Below are positions 34,001-42,584 of a stretch of DNA of 64,000 bases, one piece after another. Numbering within the stretch: the first letter of the stretch is position 1; each line of letters opens with the position of its first letter. The notes under the pieces are model-generated. The model was not told the origin of the DNA and did not search any database. It saw only the letters and a program-made list of their open reading frames with translations. The DNA comes from Rachicladosporium sp. CCFEE 5018. Lineage: Eukaryota > Ascomycota > Dothideomycetes > Cladosporiales > Cladosporiaceae. The stretch lies in contig KZ111140.1 in assembly GCA_002077045.2 (NCBI GenBank), positions 1 through 64,000 of the forward strand, given 5' to 3'. The position numbers and the translations under genes are program-made.

Positions 34001-34644
34001 TCAGCAACAAAGTCCGCATGCATTACATAGAAGGGCGAGAATTGCTCGAGAGCAACGAAAGAGTCATGCACGGCGACATCGGCAACCGTCTCGCTGTCAC
34101 AGCCACTTGCATTGCCTACCGCGCTTCGGGCCATACCGATCTACTTAAGAACGCTCTCTCGACGCCCAACCTAACCAACGATGTCCAACAAAGTCGCACA
34201 GCCACAATAGACCTCTCACGCCGCGACTTTGCGCCTCTCGACATCCTCGCAAACCCTACTTCCTCATCGTCTACTATCCCCGGCATCAGTCTTGAGCAGT
34301 CTATCTTCGACGGCACCTTCAGAACCCTTGCTGTCGACCTCGCACCATACGTCCGATCGATCGTCCGCTTCGATCTCGCGCTAGAGGAACAGCGCAACGC
34401 TCTCACGGGCGCTGTTGCTACGTCCAAGCGACCAAGAACTACACGTGCTGCGAGAAGCGCGCTTGAGGGTAGTCAAAGATCAAGTACGAGACACGAGCGG
34501 TGGTTCGACAAGAAGCTGGATCTGCAGGGAGTACTTGCCACTGGTGGGAAGAATTGGCCGCGGGAGCTGGAGGCGGGCACGAGGTCAGGTAGTGTTGAGT
34601 CGGACGTAATGAGCATGATGAGTGGAGTAGACAGTACTCAGTGA
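31060..34644 (+). CDS. ELG1: Elg1/ATAD5-like AAA ATPase, PCNA unloader
   Basis: A single exon encodes 1194 residues. The long N-terminal half is basic and disordered, with ALHPFFAK at residues 13-20 resembling a degenerate PCNA-interacting motif. The AAA module has Walker A LSGPHGCGKTAA (about residue 625), the ISSSERRTGRDVL stretch, and Walker B SLILLEEVDILF (about residue 750), followed by sensor motif FIMTCNDEELV. This order matches Elg1/ATAD5, the large subunit of the alternative clamp loader that removes PCNA from DNA after replication. The first ATG at 31060 and a second at 31078 are both possible starts; the motif is retained with either. No intron was needed. Confidence 0.88.
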   Translation: MAVAITMQSNGSALHPFFAKSNGTSLPGHESDAQACELPPHQIGRSAQSRHPDSREAPTASDVDSESELPIFLDGTADVKRPKTARKPRSKLGAPSKGQRTLGELLNPGQAVASSVNEVEKIESPTSRNGSTESSRRKRRRTSLNGYQDVGDDEESGTSRGDTEVSDYVQRHPSPQVVIPATAPEVAEIIAPSGASSLRTPPKKMLKLGAGGKLGSPVTKADRLDPATAVGQRRGRPRKVKEAEAPKSLVVCMRYASTADASDFGARVERILAGEERLPPIIVPPKKRKSPRKPTKPLHPLFAGKPIATATPAPPKTASPRKTSAITPGKLRTKTMQDRHVEPMKDLPFHMTSALLRDRLLTRQPGVKEAEWPTRDLRHIRGLDGNELPERTAAIWKQRKRKTVRATPKSRDSLLQVFAHDLEPEADARIRPDGFHEPHADLRLPHKHLLSGHEVASRIATELAATLSLDGSPSSAPQQSSQSRAHPALQGTYTRLPEFMSAFDNCKGDPLDWCQKHAPISSHEVLQPAAEMTVLRDWLKSLVVNAVGSAPAQAPAAKAEIRPKKKRRRKDDKMDDFLVDSDEEVHETLPVTDDVILAGGSRHASSVVQVDLGKSKLSNAVLLSGPHGCGKTAAAYAVAKELGFKVFEISSSERRTGRDVLDKIGDLTENHTVQHNTLDAGELSASEDRSVMEAAFQKDLESGRQGKMSAFFSAKSAKTKSAPKPMRAKATTLATIQKALKKPPRGQQQSLILLEEVDILFKDDKDFWITVLKLMLSSKRPFIMTCNDEELVPLHAMSLHAVLRFRPPPVDLAIDYMLLLAATEGHLLRREAVTSVYQLKEHDLRASITELSLWCQMGVGDPKAGLGWIYQRYPPGSDRDAEGRRLRVISEDTYQLGIGQTDTHCTSTEDRLLAACTDHSMSPSAILGWDLDSVGYASDLAVASLQEPAHSLQQLAQLADALSAIDVFSTSNTRDISLPPLSNKVRMHYIEGRELLESNERVMHGDIGNRLAVTATCIAYRASGHTDLLKNALSTPNLTNDVQQSRTATIDLSRRDFAPLDILANPTSSSSTIPGISLEQSIFDGTFRTLAVDLAPYVRSIVRFDLALEEQRNALTGAVATSKRPRTTRAARSALEGSQRSSTRHERWFDKKLDLQGVLATGGKNWPRELEAGTRSGSVESDVMSMMSGVDSTQ

Positions 34645-35120
34645 ACGGGCGGTCGAGGAGGGACGAGCATCTGGCTCTCATGTTACTTCGCTAGATCTAT
34701 AGAAACACAGAGCCGGCACTGGGCCTCCAACATAGTGCGACAGATTTCGCTCTGACACCTGCAACAAACAGCAACATTCTGTCCCCGGGGAGGACTGTCA
34801 ATGTCTTCGAACAATCAAATCGTTGCTACCATTTCGCCATTTCGATGAATCTGGGAGTGAAAGAGATATTGTGAACGCGAGGAAGTGAAGTCGACAGCCC
34901 CACCAACAGGGCCCAAGCGTTTGTCTTGGCATCGTGTTTTGTTCGGGACGAGGAGCAAGACAGACAAGAACCTTGCACGTCACTTCTCACAAGCTACATT
35001 ACTCCTTTCCCTCGACCACGCCACCACCTCTCACCATAGTTTTATTGCTCACTATCGTCGTGCTGTGCCCGAGGAACATACGCACAGAGGCGAGGTCGAG
35101 CACGCGACTCGCAGCCCAAC
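34645..35120. other. Intergenic region, ELG1 to importin alpha
   Basis: 476 bp containing the importin alpha promoter. A pyrimidine-rich tract lies at about 35002-35035, common near fungal transcription starts. No gene seen. Confidence 0.5.
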
Positions 35121-36893
35121 ATGGCGGACCGGTATATCCCAGAGCATCGGCGCACGACCTTTAAGGCAAAGAACACATTTAAGCCTGATGAATTGAGGCG
35201 CCGTCGCGAGGAGCAGCAAGTCGAGATCCGCAAGCAGAAGAGGGAAGAGAATCTTGCTAAGCGGAGAGGCATCGGTAACAAGGGCCAGGATGCTCCTGGT
35301 GCTTCACTCGGTGCGGCACCGGACAGCGACGATGAGGGGGCCGGAAGTGAGAGTCAGGTACGTGCCTAAACAATAGCTTCAAGACTGCAGTGAGGCAGCA
35401 TACTGACATCAAGCGCATAGCTGAATGAGGAGCTCCCGATCATGGTCGCGGGCGTTTTCTCCGACAAGATTGACGACCAGATCAACGCGACCACCAAGTT
35501 CCGCAAGCTTCTCTCGAAACAGCGCAACCCGCCCATCGAGCGTGTCATCGAGACCGGCGTGGTTAGTAGATTCGTCGAGTTCCTCCGTTCGCCACACACC
35601 CTCGTGCAATTTGAGGCTGCATGGGCCCTCACAAACATTGCATCTGGCTCAGCAAATCAGACGCAAGTCGTGATCGAGGCCGGTGCAGTGCCCATCTTCG
35701 TGGAGCTGCTCAGCAGCCCGGAGCCAGATGTTAGGGAGCAAGCTGTCTGGGCGCTCGGCAACATCGCGGGTGACAGCCCACACTGCAGGGACTATGTTCT
35801 CGCACAGGGTGCACTGACTCCGCTTGTGCGGCTGTTGGGCGACAGCAGGAAGTTGAGCATGCTCAGAAATGCCACATGGACGTTGAGCAACTTCTGCCGT
35901 GGCAAGACGCCGCAGCCAGATTGGAATACTGTAAGTGGTTCACAACATGCGTATCAGCGACAGGTGCTTATGTACAACCAGATTGCGCCCGCGCTTCCGG
36001 TTCTGGCTAAGCTCGTGTACTCTCTCGACGATGAAGTCCTCATCGATGCTTGCTGGGCGATCTCGTATCTCTCCGATGGCTCCAACGACAAGATTCAGGC
36101 TGTGATCGAGGCCAACATCCCCCGCCGTCTTGTCGAGCTGCTCATGCACGCTTCTACTTCAGTCCAGACTCCAGCCCTTCGCTCTGTCGGCAACATCGTC
36201 ACCGGCGATGATGTCCAAACCCAGCTCATCATCAACTGCGGAGCTCTTCCTGCCCTCTTGTCCCTGCTAGGCTCTACTAAGGATGGCATTCGCAAGGAGG
36301 CATGCTGGACGATCTCGAACATCACGGCTGGTAACTCCGTGCAGATTCAGTGCGTTATTGACCACCAGCTTATCCCTCCCCTCATCCACCTGCTCAGCAA
36401 TGGCGACTTCAAGACGCGCAAGGAAGCCTGCTGGGCGATCTCGAACGCGACCTCCGGTGGTCTGCAGAAGCCTGACCAGATCCGCTTCTTGGTTGCGCAA
36501 GGCGCCATCCGCCCGCTGTGCGACCTCCTCGCTTGCCCGGACAACAAGATCATCCAGGTTGCTCTCGACGGACTGGAGAACATTTTGAAGGTCGGAGACA
36601 TGGACAAGGAGGCACAGCAAGGCAGTGGCGAGACACCAGTCAATCAGTACGCACTGTTCATCGAGGACTGCGGTGGCATGGAGAAGATTCACGATTGCCA
36701 GAACAACAGCAATGAGGAGATCTACATGAAGGCGTACACTATCATCGAGAAGTACTTCAGCGATGATGAGGGTGAAGCTGAGGTCAACGAGCTTGCGCCG
36801 CAGCAAGGACAAGACGGGCAATTTGGGTTTGGCGGGCAACAAGCCCAGCAGAACTTCAACTTTGCCAACGGAGGGGACAGTATGGATATGTAG
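35121..36893 (+). CDS. SRP1: Importin subunit alpha
   Basis: Exons 35121-35357, 35421-35930 and 35982-36893 encode 552 residues. The second intron is 51 bp, stop-free and a multiple of three, so it is easily missed; splicing it gives PDWNTIAPALPVLAKLV as in other importins. Residues 1-85 form the basic IBB domain (MADRYIPEHRRTTFKAKNTF, then RRRREEQQVEIRKQKREEN). Ten armadillo repeats follow with the WALTNIA / WALGNIA / WTLSNF / WAISYLSDG motifs that bind classical nuclear localisation signals. The C-terminus carries YFSDDEGE, the acidic part of the CAS-binding region. It acts with importin beta in nuclear protein import. Confidence 0.97.
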
Positions 36894-37489
36894 GGGCTGC
36901 CATACCATGTCGCCAAACCTCGAACAGGCAATGAGACCGGGCCGCGTATCGCCACACTGCTACACGAGGGAGAAGCTCGGAGCTACCGACTGGCCCAAGA
37001 GTGCTGCGACAGTCTCGCAGCAGGTGTGCCCCGAATGACACGACAGACACGGGTCTGCTTTGCGAGCCACACCACACTCCAGTCGTACTGACGACTAGAG
37101 CCCCATCACCACCACCAGCATCGCTTCACCGCACCAAACCCCAGCACAGCGATCCGATGTTATCTTACCGACCCGCACGAACGCCACACAACTCGCGCTC
37201 TCCACCCTTCACAACATATACCCCTTCGACGCCCACCAACAATCTTCCTTGGACACACAGCATCGGATGGCTCTCTCTTCTCGCATGGCAGGCGGCACTA
37301 CGGGTGGACGGTCACGGCGAGGACCGTTAGGCGTTTGGACGGTGGCCATGCGAGGCAGACCTGCCTATCAGGGCTGAGATCATGACTGAGAGACGGATGT
37401 CTGACTGTTGATAGATGAGCAAGCAATGCACAGAACGTTGACCCCAAACTGCAATTCACATCACTCCACAGATTGTCCTACACGATTCA
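36894..37489. other. Convergent intergenic region
   Basis: About 600 bp between the stop of importin alpha and the dehydrogenase region. A C- and A-rich stretch lies at about 37090-37260. No gene seen. Confidence 0.5.
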
Positions 37490-37657
37490 CTACATCTGCA
37501 GTTTCGGCCATCCCACACCACCATTCTCCTTCAGTTCCTCCTCAGTCCACCTCCACAACTCATCCATCAGCTCCGTCCCCTCCGTCCCCCAGAATTTGAG
37601 CTCCTTCCCAAACGGCACATAGAACGTGCCAGACGCCACACTCTCCCCAGTCCCAGC

Positions 37658-38491
37658 TCAAAGTTGCGTCCTCGCCCCCACCTCCACTTCTACCGCAAAC
37701 AGCCACCAGAAATTATCCCATATCCAATGCACAATCCACGGCACGTCAGCTTTGTCACCGACCTCTGTGCGCACCACCCCAGGATGGATCGACACTGTAA
37801 CGATAGACGGATACAATCGCGCCAAATTCTTGGCGAAGAGGATATTAGCTAGTTTGCTCTGACCGTAGCGGGACCAAGCGCTCGTAGCCAGCTTGGGGTA
37901 CTTGAGGTTGGGGAAGTCTATGCCTGTTTTCTGGGAGGTGAAGTCGCGCGCGGCGGTGGAGGAGACGGCTATGATGCGCACGGCGCCAGGTGTTTTCTCT
38001 GCTCTACCTGTTGCGAGCAGGTTGGGGAGGAGGAGTTGGGTTAGTAGAGCGTGGGCGAGGTGGTTGACGCCAAAGTGCACTTCGTAGCCTTCCTGCGTGG
38101 TGCCGGGTGGGGCAATCGAAGTGCCAGCATTGAGATACAGCTGGTGAATGCGATCGGTGCTCTGTAGGATTTGGGCTGCGGCTGAGCGCACGCTTTCAAG
38201 GGAGTCCAGGTCTAGGCTTATGGGCGTGAGAGCCGCGTCAGGGTGGTCTTGCTTGATGGAGATGATGAGGGCTTCGGCCTTGGATAGGGTGCGCGCGCAG
38301 AGAAAGATCTGCTTTGGGTTGTGGGCGGCGAGGCGGCGGACCGTTTCGGCGCCTAGGCCGGCGTTCCCTGTGAGGGCGGTGAGCGAGTGGCTGAAGTGTT
38401 GATTCACGGCAGTGAAGGGGGTCCGCATACCGCCTGTAACGACAATAACCTTGCCCGTCTGATCGGGGATTGTGTGTGTTTTCGCGGCCAT
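37658..38491 (-). CDS. Short-chain dehydrogenase/reductase with in-frame stop (truncated or decaying)
   Basis: Exons 38491-38431 and 38367-37658 encode 256 residues of a classical-like SDR. The nucleotide motif TGGNAGLG is formed across the 63-bp intron. LYLNAGTS, the VSSTAARD stretch and the catalytic YGQSK are present. Translation stops at TGA (37660-37658) just after GARTQL, where the family normally continues with Trp (TGG). In-frame similarity carries on downstream as AGTGESVASGTFYVPFGKEL to a TAG at 37492-37490, about 55 further residues. So one base change has probably removed the C-terminal part that closes the substrate pocket. The core could still fold; sequencing error is possible. 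Substrate unknown. Confidence 0.8.
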   Translation of the reverse strand: MAAKTHTIPDQTGKVIVVTGGMRTPFTAVNQHFSHSLTALTGNAGLGAETVRRLAAHNPKQIFLCARTLSKAEALIISIKQDHPDAALTPISLDLDSLESVRSAAAQILQSTDRIHQLYLNAGTSIAPPGTTQEGYEVHFGVNHLAHALLTQLLLPNLLATGRAEKTPGAVRIIAVSSTAARDFTSQKTGIDFPNLKYPKLATSAWSRYGQSKLANILFAKNLARLYPSIVTVSIHPGVVRTEVGDKADVPWIVHWIWDNFWWLFAVEVEVGARTQL

Positions 38492-39490
38492 TGTCAACGG
38501 GTTTGTGTATTGATCAGCGCTTTCTGTCTTGTTCCAAGGCTTGAGGCGAGGTATACTGTTGCCAAATCACCAGCACATTCGCTGGCCACAGGAGGCAAAT
38601 AGTGGTGATATAGTGAAGACGGAATGCAAAAAAAGAATCGAGGTACTGAGACGGTAGCCAAGTACAAACACTCTTTGACAAATGAACTTCATTCGAGCGA
38701 CATCGATAATATCTTACCTGCATCGTCTGTCTAGAGTGGCCCCTCCAGCAGCCCGAGCTGACGTTCACGAACGCGACGGAGGTCGGCGAGTCTACCATCA
38801 CACGGGTTCCGAGACGCGATTACGCAGGTGTCGTATCGCCGATACGCTGGATGTCCTACGTAGATTGGAATAAGATGTAAGAAGCACCGTATAGGCACCA
38901 GGCGCTCGTTTGCGCATTTGGTCAACTTCTATGATTTCATGGTTCAGATCGTCGAGCGTTTATGCTCGTATGAGGGCTCCGAGGGCTGACGAGTGATAAC
39001 TAGAAAATGGCCCCAAGTCCTTGTACTTGCGCTGTGGCTTGCAGCTGAGCTCCAGATTCCAGATCATCCATATGGGTATGCAGGCGTGAGGCTGGACCCC
39101 GACCAGTCGCTGCAGTACATCACACTCTGCAGTCTGGGGCAAGAGTCGCCAGTACGGCGGCATGGCGGATGTGTGCGTAGCGGGTATTGAATGTAGGGTC
39201 AGTGTGAGTAGGCTGAGCGTGGTTGAGAGGTCGCAAGTTGTCCATACAGTCTGCCGAAGCTTAGCCCCGGCACTCGTGTGACCAATCGGCACTCATGCTG
39301 TAATTGTGCATGAACCTCCCATCTTGAAGTACGCGAGTTCTCGTAGTCCATCACTCCTCCGTTCGCACTTGCCAATCTCACGCGCCTCCAGCGTCTTCCT
39401 CAAGTCGTCAGTGCTTGGTCTCACACTACCTCTCTTGACGGTGGCGTTCCACGTGCACCAGAAGTAAAAGACGCGACCCTACCCAGCACC
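38492..39490. other. Divergent intergenic region, SDR to EDC3
   Basis: 1.0 kb containing both promoters. Short open frames have no recognisable domain. Nothing else seen. Confidence 0.5.
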
Positions 39491-41881
39491 ATGGGCGACT
39501 TCATCGGCGCGACTGTGCGCGTCTCACTCAAAGCCTCGCCTGGCACCTTCATCCACGGCCGCGTAGTCAGCATCGTCCCTGGCCAGTTGCTCAGTCTGAC
39601 GGACGTTGTCGTGCCGGCCACAGGTGAGCGATGGGGAAACTGGTCGGTTCCCGTGGCAGGGGTGGGGGATGTGGACGTTATAGGTCCGGCGGCAGCAAGC
39701 CAAGTGGTAGAGACTCAACAAGATGTACAGCAGAGTGTACCAACACCTCCAATCGCAAGAGCGGTGGACCGCAAGCAAGTAGCCGTAGAGCAGACGCCGG
39801 TACCCGAGATACCTGCTCAATTCGTGGATCCGGCCATCATGAGCTACGGACGATCGCCTTGTCCTCGCATTGGACGACCAGAGACTGCAAGTACTTTGCC
39901 GGCATCTCCTGCGCCACGGCAGGCAGTCCAGGGCGTGAAAGCCACGGAATCGCCTTTGCCAGTCACGCCGGTCAAGAGCATGATGGAGCGAGCAGCCAAT
40001 GCACTACCCGCAAGGAATAGCTCGCCGTACATTGGAGAGCCTATGAAGCTAGCGCAAAGGTCGGCAGTCAAGAAGGAGACGCCACCACAGCCTGCAAGGC
40101 GAGCACTTCCCGCAGCACCTCCTGTGCCTGTGACACGACCGATAGCAGTGACCCTGGACGGCACAGCCGCAGCCGATGAAGACGAGGTGGCGGATGTCAG
40201 CGGCAAGAAGACCAAGAAGCGCCCGAAGCGGACTCCCAAGCCATCGAATGGTGTGCATGACCATCCGCCGGTCATGAACGCTGAAGTATCGCGCAACGGC
40301 AATGACATGGACGCCGATATCAAGCGAGGCAAGGGTTGGAGACAGACACCTTTGCTACAGCCTTCGCCTCAGCCGTCTGGGAGTGCTGCTAAGAGCAACA
40401 CACGCAAAAATCGGCAGGCGCAGCACGAAGCGAAGGAATCGCAGAACGGCTGGGCGACGGAGGAAGCGACTGACATTCAAGACATGGGCGAGTTTGACTT
40501 TGAGGCGAATCACAAGCTGTTTGACAAGCGGCAGGTGTTTGACGAGCTGCGGCAGGGCGACACGACGGCAGACGAGGAGCGGCTAGTTGGCCACAATAAG
40601 GTCGCAAGACCTGGCACTTATGGCGGAAAGAATTTGCATCCCACTGAGAACGTGCTGAGTCCGAAGGTCACCGCTGAGGATGTCAGTAGCGATGCTGATA
40701 CGGAGATGAATTTCCAGACTGGCCGATCAAGTTCAAGGCACTCGGTGACGAAGCGAAAGCCCAGTCGGCAGAACACCGCAACTCTCACAAACCCAATGTC
40801 TACCTCGATGACTTCTGATCGCGGGCTATCGCGCTCAGTGACGTCGCTGAGCAGGAGTGCGAAGCTGCCACCGTCTGCTGCTGGAGCGATGCCAGTGCTC
40901 GACCGTGTGCATTCGCCGTTGTCGATTGGATCTGGACCTACGAAGGCGAACGGCAAGAAGTCGAAGCCACCCGCCACACAAGCTCCTCCCACTCAGGGCC
41001 CGTACTTCTCCCTGGCCTCGTCGCGAAAGCCTTGCCCAGTGCTGCACCCGAATGCTCTCGCAACACTGGAAGACGCAACAGTCGCCAGATTCGGTCTGAC
41101 ACACGACGCCATCACGGAAACAGCAGCGCGATGCACAGCCGAGCTGGCTTACGACATGATGAATGGCAGCAGTCCCAGTCGTCGAAATTCATCGCACGCC
41201 GCACCTCGCGGCAGCGTCAGCAAACTCACTCCACTGACCTCCACGGTGCCCTCGCATCCCGTCATCGTGATCCTAGCCGGCGACCACCCCACAGGTGCCA
41301 GAGCGGTAGCAGCAGCCCGGCATCTCTCGTCCCGCGACTGCAAGATCATCCTCGCCGAGGCGCCACCAGAAGTCTCAGGCACACAGAACGAGCAACTCGC
41401 CAAACAGCTCGCGATGTTGAGGAAGCTCGCCCGGTCAGGCGCGGCTATCAAACGCGGGCCCTGGCGCAACGTTTCCAAGTCCATCAAATCGCTCCCTGGC
41501 CCACCAAGCCTGATCATTGATGCGCTGCTAGCCGGGGCGACCTACGCTCCAACACCCTCCCCAGAAGACACCGACGACATCCGCCTCATGATCGACTGGG
41601 CAAACCGCTCCCGGGCTTCCGTCCTTTCGGTCGGCTGTCCGAGCGGGATCTCAGGGCTCGACGGCACGGCTACAGTTGTGGAAGGTGAGCCACTGGCTGT
41701 GAGAGCCGATCAGGTTCTTGCGCTGGGGGCGCCAATGAAGGGTCTGCTTGAAGCTAAGGGCTTGGGGGAGCGGTGGGATGTCAGCGTGGCGGATGTCGGG
41801 ATTAACATCGCGTTGATGAGGGAGGATGCTGTTGGCTTCCGGGGAAAATGGGTGGTTGATGTGGGGTTTCAGGAGGGGTGA
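39491..41881 (+). CDS. EDC3: Enhancer of mRNA decapping protein 3
   Basis: A single exon encodes 796 residues. The N-terminus (MGDFIGATVRVSLKASPGTF, then HGRVVSIVPGQLLSLTDVV) is the divergent LSm domain that binds Dcp2 helical leucine motifs. After a long disordered, Pro/Ser-rich linker, EFDFEANHKLFDKRQVFDEL at about residue 334 is the FDF motif that binds the DEAD-box helicase Dhh1. The last 280 residues form a YjeF_N-type Rossmann domain used for dimerisation (HPVIVILAGDHPTGARAVAA, LIIDALLAGATY). Edc3 is a scaffold of P-bodies that stimulates mRNA decapping in the cytoplasm. The domain order is complete. Confidence 0.92.
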   Translation: MGDFIGATVRVSLKASPGTFIHGRVVSIVPGQLLSLTDVVVPATGERWGNWSVPVAGVGDVDVIGPAAASQVVETQQDVQQSVPTPPIARAVDRKQVAVEQTPVPEIPAQFVDPAIMSYGRSPCPRIGRPETASTLPASPAPRQAVQGVKATESPLPVTPVKSMMERAANALPARNSSPYIGEPMKLAQRSAVKKETPPQPARRALPAAPPVPVTRPIAVTLDGTAAADEDEVADVSGKKTKKRPKRTPKPSNGVHDHPPVMNAEVSRNGNDMDADIKRGKGWRQTPLLQPSPQPSGSAAKSNTRKNRQAQHEAKESQNGWATEEATDIQDMGEFDFEANHKLFDKRQVFDELRQGDTTADEERLVGHNKVARPGTYGGKNLHPTENVLSPKVTAEDVSSDADTEMNFQTGRSSSRHSVTKRKPSRQNTATLTNPMSTSMTSDRGLSRSVTSLSRSAKLPPSAAGAMPVLDRVHSPLSIGSGPTKANGKKSKPPATQAPPTQGPYFSLASSRKPCPVLHPNALATLEDATVARFGLTHDAITETAARCTAELAYDMMNGSSPSRRNSSHAAPRGSVSKLTPLTSTVPSHPVIVILAGDHPTGARAVAAARHLSSRDCKIILAEAPPEVSGTQNEQLAKQLAMLRKLARSGAAIKRGPWRNVSKSIKSLPGPPSLIIDALLAGATYAPTPSPEDTDDIRLMIDWANRSRASVLSVGCPSGISGLDGTATVVEGEPLAVRADQVLALGAPMKGLLEAKGLGERWDVSVADVGINIALMREDAVGFRGKWVVDVGFQEG

Positions 41882-42584
41882 TAAGAGGGGAGTGGGAAAA
41901 TTCGCAACTATGAAGACGTACTGTGCGACGAGCGTGGAGCGGCCGGGTCTTCACATCAGCCCTAGTAGGTGAGCATGGGGACTGCCTGCACGCCGAGCCT
42001 GCTCGACCATATTGACGCTGTCCTCGGCGCTGAGACGGTACGACCTCACAATTCGCACCGCGGACAACACATACGCCTGGTACGATGCTCACGCCCTGCG
42101 TCGGAACGATAGTGAACCGCTGGCTGTGTCGGCAGCCTGCCCGTGAAGCATTCAGGTCCCGCTGCTGGTGAGGGACTGCTTAAGCTGGTGGAAATCGGTC
42201 GCAAACGGTCCGCAGGATGCTACAGACAGTCTCTGTGGCAACGCTGGAGCTCATGGTCATGTGAGCTTTGCAAGCACTGCTTGACTGCGAGGACATTTGC
42301 TGCATAGCATCGAGGGCGAAAGAGGCAGTCCAGTCAAGCTTTTGGTGACGTAGCTTGGCATGAACGTCAGACTTCAGACATCTCTCTTCCCCTCACTCCT
42401 CCCGAATGCACTCCACTCGAGACGGCTGCCCGCACGAGTAGCACAAGATCATCGATATTGGATGTCACCATGCCAGTGCTTCTGACCAGATCAAAGTCAG
42501 TTCGTTCGTCGAGGGCTGATCGGTCAAACGAGCCTAAGTAACATCTCCTCTCTTTTCCCTCCTTGACTACTCTACAACGCCATC
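41882..42584. other. Intergenic region, EDC3 to GH92 gene
   Basis: 703 bp. The last 45 bp are pyrimidine-rich before the ATG at 42585. No gene seen. Confidence 0.5.

Noticed and set aside
37655..37662. Programmed UGA readthrough of the dehydrogenase
   Set aside because: Known fungal readthrough signals have CUA after UGA; here the next codon is GCT, and the extension lacks a peroxisomal tail.
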